From the NCBI GenBank assembly GCA_020427005.1, contig JAGQOY010000010.1, positions 1-64,000 of the forward strand: 64,000 nt of DNA, written 5' to 3'. Positions 15,001 through 24,000 of this stretch are shown here, one piece after another; position 1 is the first letter of the stretch; every line of letters begins with the position of its first letter. The notes beneath the pieces are model-generated. The model saw only the letters and a list, made by a program, of their open reading frames with translations, made no database searches and was not told where the DNA came from. The position numbers and the translations under genes were made by a program. The stretch comes from Planctomycetales bacterium. Its GTDB lineage: Bacteria; Planctomycetota; Planctomycetia; Pirellulales; Pirellulaceae.

Positions 15001-18000
15001 CGGTGGCAGATGATGTCACCGGCTTGGCTGATGAGGACGGAATTCTGTTTGGGATGGTCAGTGCAGGCCACATCGCCAATGTGTCAGTCAGCGTACAGAA
15101 CGCTCCCGACGGCGCGCGGCTGGATGCGTGGATCGACTTTGATGGAAATGGCATTTGGGAATCGACCGAACAAATTGCCAGCAGCCTGACCGTGACCAAC
15201 GGAAATAACTCGCTAGCATTCTCGGTTCCTGACGAAGCGCGGGGGGGACAGACGTTCGCTCGATTCCGAATTAGCAGCAGCGGCGGACTGAATGCAACGG
15301 GTGCCGCAATGGATGGTGAAGTTGAGGACCACGCTGTCTACATCTTGGGTGGCGGCATATTGTCCCAAACTGTTGAAGAGTTATTTACCAGTCAGCTTCT
15401 TTCAGCCTTGTCAACATCGGCAGACACTCGGGGCTTTGTCGCTCGACTGGACAGTGCTCCAGCCAATATCGTGACGGTTGCCGAAGATCAAGATCTGCTG
15501 TTGTTCGCGAACGCCTCCACGGGCCCGATGTTGTTGCCTAGGCTTGGTGTCGATGGAAACTGGTCGCAGTTATTCGACTCGGAGATCGGCTCAGTTGGCG
15601 AACTATCACCGGAGCAGGTCTACTTTATGGTGATTCCCGAATCCTCCAATCGCGTGACGGTAGGGGCGGTCGAATCACTGCTGTTGGAAACGGCAGACTT
15701 GGCAAATGGCCAGGTTCTGCGCATCGCGACGCCTAAGTTGGCAAAAGTCGTTAATCAGCAGCATTCTCCTGACGGAACTTCGTTCGGCGGTCGACCATGG
15801 GAGAATCTTGGAACGATCACTGTCGATGCGGCCGGCTTTTTGACTGTCAGCCTAGTCGGTGACGGCAGTGGTAATCTCGCCGCCGACGCGGTGCGGTTGG
15901 AACGGGCGGTGCTTCCGCAGCTTGCAGCACTCGACCTTCGCGGCAATCCACTCAACAACCTGACGGTGGAGACCTTAATTCCGGAATTGACAATAGCCCG
16001 CTCGGGAGAAGATGATCCCACCACTGCGATTGTGGAGTACGCTCCGCTGCTTCCTAGCAATCTATGGTTCGATGCAACCGAACGTCCGCAGATTGAACTT
16101 GCAACTTCACTAGAGCGTAGCGGACTGTACATCGAGCCTAATCAGAACGGTAGCTCGTTGGTAAGCGTGACTAGCAACGAACTCACTATGCTGACGGCAA
16201 CCAGCACCAATCCTGCCATCACCACTACAATCACTCCGCTTGGCAGTAATGAATTCTCAGTAAGCGTTCAGCCGGAAACGGGATTCGTCGGCAGCGCTGT
16301 TGTTCAACTTCTTGCCGCGGGAGTATCCGGGCGCATCGCAACTTCGAAGTATGATGTCCACGTGGGCGCGACGGCGGTCTACGGGAGTTACTTCGACGAC
16401 CTCAACCTAAACAGTCGGCGGGATGTTGAGGAAGGACCGGTAGAAGGGCAGGCGCTGTACGTTGACGCCAACGGCAATCAACAATGGGACTTGGGCGAAA
16501 CCCTCACCGTCACGGATGCCCTAGGAAACTATTCGTTTGTGGGTCTCGGGCCAGAATCTCAAAGTGTCCGCCTACTCTCGGACGATTCGCGAATGGTCAC
16601 TACGAATGTGACGGCGGAAAACGTGGCTGAAGTGAAACCGCTTTACTCCGGACACCTGTTGGGATCCTTGGGACGACGCATCCGCGATGACGGACGCTAT
16701 CTAGTGTTTAGCACATCAAGTCCCCTGCTTGCCCAGGACACGAACAATTACGACGACGTCTATCTCAAGGACCTCGTCACCGGAGACCTAATACTTATCA
16801 GCGTAAATAGTGCTGGGAACGGCAGCGGCAACAATAGTTCGAGTTCCCCAAGCATTAGCGCCGATGGCAAAACGGTCGTTTTTCAAAGCAGCGCTACCAA
16901 TTTGGCTGGAACTGACTTAAACGGAAGCGCCACTGACGTTTTTGTGCGCAGGTTGGATTTTGATAATCCGCAAAACTCCCACACGTTACTAGCGAGTGCT
17001 AATAACATCGGAAGTGGCAGTGGGAATAGTGCCTCCTATGGGCCCGCTCTCAGTGCAGATGGCACAACAGTCGTCTTCACTAGCTATGCCAGCAACTTGG
17101 TCGCTGGCATTTCCGACTCGAACGGAACAACGGACGTCTATGTGCGGCATTTGGATTTCACAGAGCCTCAGAACTCGCGGACACTCTTGGTAAGCATCAA
17201 CAGTGTCGGCAACGCTAGTGGGAACCGAGAATCCAGAAATCCGGTAATCAGCGCGGATGGTTCCACCGTAGCATTCAGTAGTTATGCGAACCTGCTACCA
17301 CTGGACAACAACGTCTACGAGGACATTTACGTTCGAAGAGTTGATTTCGTTAATCCTTTGGCGTCTCAAACTCAATTGGTTAGTGCAAACAGTACTGGAA
17401 CTGGAAGCGGAGATACGAACACGTCCGAAGGAATTGCCATTAACGCAGATGGCACGGTTGTGGCATTCCACAGTCACGCTAGCAACCTACATCCCATAGA
17501 TACGAACAGCCGTCCGGATGTATTCGTTCGAACTCTGGATTTTGCCAATCCGTCTAGCTCTTCAACCTATCTTGCCAGTGTTAATTCTGCAGGTAACGCG
17601 GGAGGAAATGACTGGAGCCAATTTCCTGCCCTGAGTGCTGACGGAACGACCGTCGCATTTTACAGTTCGTCGAGCGACCTACATCCACTGGACACTAATT
17701 CAAACCAGGACGTGTTTGTGCGACGCATGGATTTCGCCAACCCAGTAGCCTCTCTGACTCTGCTGGTCAGCATGAACGCCGCGGGCGATGCGTCCGGCAA
17801 TGGCAGTTCCCTCATGCCCGTGATCAGTGCCGATGGATCCTCAGTCGCGTTCTATAGCACCGCCACCAACTTGGTGCAGGGCATGTCGGATAGCAACGGA
17901 GCCAACGACATCTTTGTGCGGCAGCTTGACTATGCAGACCCAGCCAATTCGCACACGTTGTTAGCAAGCGTCGCGACCAACGGTAACCAGAGCTCCAACG

Positions 18001-21000
18001 GCAGTTCCAATATTCCTACTCTCAGCGCTAATGGTGAAGTCGTAGCCTTCCACAGCTCGGCGACTGATCTTCACCCGGACGACACAGATTCGGCGACCGA
18101 TGTTTTCGCCTACAGCGTCTCGACGGAAAGGGTTAGTCTGGTTTCGGATCGAAGCCCATATTTCGCTGGAGCTACCACCCCTCTCAAGGGATCAGCTTTG
18201 GGCTCGGGTAGCGCACCGAGAGCTCGGCATGTAAGCGATGATGGTCGATTTGCCGTTTTCCAAACAACGGAAGCGATTTCGCCTCTCGATACGAACAACG
18301 GATTGGACGTCTACCTGAAAGATCGGCAGACAGGCAATGTCATCTTGATCAGCTTCAACAGCGCGGGGACCTCCGCTGGCAACGCCTCCTCGTTCGACGC
18401 AACTATTAGTGCGGACGGAAGCTCCGTAGCATTTGTTAGTTCCGCTTCAAACTTGGCAACTGGTATCACGGATAGCAACGGTTCGACAGACGTTTACCTG
18501 CGGCGATTGGATCTTACGAATCTAGTCGATCCAACTGCTTCACAAACGCTGTTAGTCAGCGTGAACAGTACTGAAACAAGCAGTGGGAATAGCAGTTCGT
18601 CGAATCCTGTAATCAGTGCAGACGGAACGGTTGTCGCGTTTTCGAGCCTTGCGACGAACTTGGTAGCTGGCATCTCCGACGCGAATAACAATTTGGATAT
18701 ATTCGCTCGCAAGTTGGACTTTTCCAATCCTACCGCGTCTAAGACGGTACTGGTTAGCATGAATAACGCCCTTACCGGGACTGGCTCCAGTGCGTCACTC
18801 ATTCCGGCAATTAGTGCTAATGGACAAGTAGTTGCGTTTGTGAGCACTTCGTCCAATCTAGATCCTGCAATATCCACACCAGGTCTCAGGGCCAACATTT
18901 TTGCGCGCCCACTTGACTTCAACAATCCAAACGTGGCTTCGACCCAGTTGGTCAGCCTTTCAGCTGACGGCACCGCACCAGGCGACCAAACTTCAAGTAG
19001 TCCTGTCTTAAACGCGGACGGCACGTTAGTCGCATTTTCTAGCCTTGCCTCGAACCTCCATTCGCTCGACCAGAATTCAGACAGCGACGTTTTCGTCAGG
19101 AAACTTAATTTCGTCACCCCGGCCAGTTCGCAAACATTCTTGGTGAGCATGAACGCGGCTGGCACGCATAGCGGGTTTGGCGGTTCGTATTCTCCGGTCA
19201 TCAGCGCCGATGGAACGGTCGTTGCGTTTCACAGCACGGCCACGGACCTGGATCCCCTGGATGTCAATTCCACAACCGATGTTTTCGCGCGGCAAATGAA
19301 CTACGCTAGTCCAGCGGCCTCGCGAACGGTACTTGTCAGCGTGAACTATGCGGGAACCAGCAGTGCCAATGCTTTTTCCACCAGTCAGGTACTGAGCGTT
19401 AATGGCGATACTGTTTTATTTTTGAGCAATGCGAGTGATTTAACAAATGGATTCGCAGACACAAACAACGGCGCGGATGCATTCCTGCGGCACTTGGATT
19501 TCGTTAATCCTGCTGCAACTGAGACGGTGTTGGTGAGCCGCAACCGGTCGGGAAACGCGACTGGAAACGGGTCCGTAAGCAAAATTGCCGTCAGTGGAAA
19601 TGGACAGTTCGTGGCGTTTGAGAGTTCCGCAAGCGACTACGTATACAACGACTTCTTTGGAGTTAGCGACGTATTCCTCGTCGACGCCGATCGCCAGGTT
19701 CCGCACTCAAGTCCCGATACAATCCGCTTCGTGGACTTCGGTGGTGTCCGTATGGTGAATGCGGGCCCCGACCTCATCATGCGAGAAGGCGAGGTAGCCA
19801 CACTGAACTCATTCTCGTCACCGCTGTTATCGAACACTGTCTGGCGATTGGCAAACGTCGTTATTGACGACGCTGATGCACAACTCGAGGGTTTTCAATT
19901 CGCTCCACCAGACAGTGGAACTTATGTGTTGGAGCTAGCTGCTGATTTCGGTGGACAGCCAGTTCGGGACCTGGTCACGATAACTGTGGCAGACGTGGCG
20001 GCGTCATTGAATGTTAGTAATGGAACAGCGAACGAAGGACAAAGCTACTCGCTTAGCCTGGCTGCTACCGATCCGGGTGACGATGAAATCACTCGCTGGG
20101 AATTCGACTGGGACGGCCCCAACAATGGCAACTTGGTGTACTCAACTGTTGCAACCAAGAGAGCGAATGAAAACCTTTGGGACATTGATTACGACCGTGA
20201 CGGCTTCATCGACGAAACCGTCCCGGGAAATGAAAATGGCGAGCTGGAATCAATCGCGCACACCTTCCCCGACGGACCAAGTGCTTTCACTATTCATGCC
20301 AGGGCGACCAACGAAGATGGCACGTTTGATGCTCCGCCATTTGTCGTCGTCATCGAGGATGTGGCACCGACAGTCGCGTTAGCACTGATGAACTCGAATT
20401 TGAGCGAGGGAGACACGGCTTCCGTCTATGTGGATTTTCCGGTGGATTCGGGCGACGACGAAGTTGACACATACTTGATCGAGTGGGGTGATGGCTCTAC
20501 GTCGGTCTTTGAGGCGAATGAGATTCCTGCCAATCGGCAAGTGACACACAGCTACCAGCAGAGCGGCACCTTCACCATACATGCCACGCTGATCAATACG
20601 GATGGAGTGCATGGTTCTCTCGCAGCAAATGGACAACGGTCGGCCGGAGGCGGCAGCCTTGAGGTCACGGTGGCCAATGCAGCGCCCACCGGCACATTTG
20701 GGTTTATCTCAAGTAGCGCGGACGGATGGCTGCACGAAGGCGACATACTGACTCTCAGCTTCACCGGTCTCAGCGATCCATCGAATCTCGATTCTGCAAG
20801 TCTTCGGTTTAGTTTTGACCTCGATGGCGATGGACAATTCGGCGGGCCGCTGGATGTCGTCGATTCACTAAGCAGCTCAACGACATTGATACTGCGTGAC
20901 GATGGCCCACTCACTGTGCGCGGACGGGTCAGTGATTTGGACGGAGGTTGGTCCGACTACGAGATTGTACTAGACGATGGCGATGACGCAGACGTTGACA

Positions 21001-24000
21001 GTGACGACATCCTTAACGTGCTACCCAGCGACGTGTCGGCAGGTGGCTTGTATCTGACGCGCGAGGGCCAAGGTGTTCAACTGCAGGGTCACGCGACGAT
21101 CGCATCCGTAGAACTAGCGGAAACGACCTGGACCTGGTTCCGCGATATGGATCAAGACGGTGTCTTCAACGTGCAGACTGGTGATGTGCTGCTCGGTACT
21201 GGAGAAACGCTTGTGAGAACTTGGGAGCAGCTGGCTGCGGCTGGTATCGACAATGGTCCAGCCACCTATGCGATCGTGTTGAGTGTCGATGACGGTGACG
21301 GTACGCCAGTTACCGTGACGACGACAATGGAAGTCCGCAATGCGGCTCCACTACCGGTGCTAAGTGTGACCGATGGGCTGGCGAACGGTACTGGGATGGA
21401 AGGCACAGCGATCACGCTCGAAGATCCGCCTACTGATTTTGGCAATGATACGTTCCGCTATCGCTTCGAAGTTTTCCTCGCCGGCGTGCTGGTTGCTGAG
21501 AGCACGCCGGATGCAAACGGCGATGGCTTCAACACCGACAGCGACTTTACATTTACACCGCCCGACAACGGGAGTTACGAAGTCTTGTTGACGGTCAAGG
21601 ATTCGGACGGCGCCACCTCAACGCTTGTTCGCACGATTGACGTAAACAATGCCAGCCCAGATGTCACAGCATTTTCCGTCCAACAAATCTCACGTACCGA
21701 TGGCTTGCCAACGGAGATTCCGAATGGCGGAGCCACTAGCAACGTGTTGATCTTTAATGGCACCGTGACCGATGCCGGGGCAGCTGAAACGCTACGAGGA
21801 CGCTTATCGTTTGGCGACGGCACCGCATTGCCGCTTGTCTTTACATCCGGTAGCAACGCACATGAATTCCAATTCGAAGCGGCGCACGTGTACCCGTCGA
21901 GTGGCGAATATGAGGTGACGCTTGAAGTATTCGACTCAGACGGTGGAGAAGCCGCAACCAGCTCCTTCACACAAACTTTGCAAATCCTGAATTCGCCGCC
22001 TGAGATCGGAAATCTGGACATATTGCTTGACGAGTACTCACCCCTGCCATCCACTCCCGCCAGTACTCGGACTGGAACGGCCTTGGGACTGAGCCTGTCG
22101 ACAACAACTTTGTCGGAGCGTGGCGGCCAGGCGATTGGAACCGTTACCAGGGTCATGGACGACTTGTCTACCGAAATGATCGTCGCGCTTGACTTGCGGT
22201 CGCTGAGCGGCGGAGCCGTCGCAGACGCGTCAGTTCCACAAACGGTAGCGATTCCAGCTGGCGAGACGTCAGCGACGTTTGTATTGAATGCATTAGACAA
22301 TGCGATTCTCGACGGAACGCGGACAATTCTCTTGCGGGCGAGAAGTGGAATTCAAGCGACGAACCAAACGCTCGCCACGCAGTCACTGCCAATCACCGTT
22401 CGAGATGATGAGTTTGCGGTGGTTAACGCTTTTGATCCAGATACGGGCAACACCCTAACTTGGTCGATTACGGGAGGGAACACAGGAAACATTTTCGCCA
22501 TCAATCCCACAACCGGCACGCTGGCCATTGCGGACCCGATTGCACTTGATTTTGAAAATGCGACAACGCGTACATTCACACTCACAGTGGAAGTGTCTGA
22601 CGGTACGAATGCCGACAACAGTACCGCTACCAGTACCGTCACCGTGAACTTACAAGATCTCTCTTCAATCACTATTTCCGATGCCACCTCATCGGAACCG
22701 TTGTCGGGAGTTTCTCAATTCGCGTTCATCGTCTCGCTGGACCAAGCTAGCCCAACTGAGGTTCGCGTTGAATACTCCACCGTCGATGGCACGGCGCGAG
22801 CTATTGATGGTGACTACGTTCCCACTTCAGGGACGCTGATATTCAGTCCCGGCGGTTCCCTGCAGCAGACTATTTTCGTGACAGTGAACGCTGATCTTGA
22901 TGCAGAGTTTGACGAGCAATTCGGTATTGTTCTTTCCAACAGTCGAGGTGGAGAAATCGCTGACAGCCTAGCTGTGGGCACGATTCAAGCCAACGCTGTT
23001 GACGAAACACCACCAGTCAGCCTCATCGCTCCGCTAGCAACCGTAGCCAACGACTTAGTCATTCCAATTATGGTTTCGGGCTACGATCCCCCTGGTCCCA
23101 CCAGCAGCAGTGTCTCTGGAGTCAAAGAATATCGGTTGTACGTTGCGGTCGACGCCGGAGCATTTGCGCTGTTTGCTACTCTGCCTGCCGATACTCTCTA
23201 CACTGAATTCGTTGCTAGTAGCAACCACAACTACTTCTTCCGTAGTCTCGCTGTCGACTACCAAGGCAATGTCGAGAACAAGAATACCATTGATGCACAA
23301 ACGATTGTTGGGGATTTTGACGCACCAGAGACTCATGTTGTATCGGCCGTTGCCAATACGTTCGGCTTGTTCAGTGTACAAGTCACCGGTCGTGATAGCG
23401 GCAGCAGTGGTCTATCCTTCTTCGATGTCTATGTTTCGGTTGATGGAGGAGTTGCCCAATTGGTTGGTAGCGCCGGTGCGGGTGCTCCGAACGCCAGCGG
23501 CGACTACACGGCAAGTCTAAAGTATCAGGGCAGAACTGACGGAGCTCCACATCGGTACCGATTCTTCAGTATCGGTCGCGACGCTGCCAGCAACATTGAG
23601 ACAGCACCAGGACGAAGTGGAGATGTGGTCGTTGATGCAACCATCGCGAATCCCGGATTGGTGCCAACGGGCATTGATGTAGCGCGCGGTGCGACGCAGC
23701 GCTCATTCATTCGCAATTTGGACATTCTCTTTAGCAACGAATCGGGAGTCTCCAGCCTACTCGAGCCCGGAAGGGTTATCGTTGAGCGTTTCGCGCTCAA
23801 CGCCACGGATGTGACTCCTGGCACCGGAACGCTCGTGTCGGGATTCACCCTGGATAAGGTCGGCGACCGATTGCGTCTCGATTTTGGAACCAATGGAATC
23901 ACTGGCTCGCGCACTTCCAACGCGGGGGATGGATTCTATCGAGTTTTGGTAGATACGAATCGCGATGGCGACTTCGCGGACTCAGTCGATGGGCTATTCG

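Noticed and set aside
12597..19690. CRISPR-like or DNA-level tandem repeats in the giant gene
   Set aside because: The periodicity exists at protein level only; DNA units differ widely and there are no identical spacers or direct repeats.
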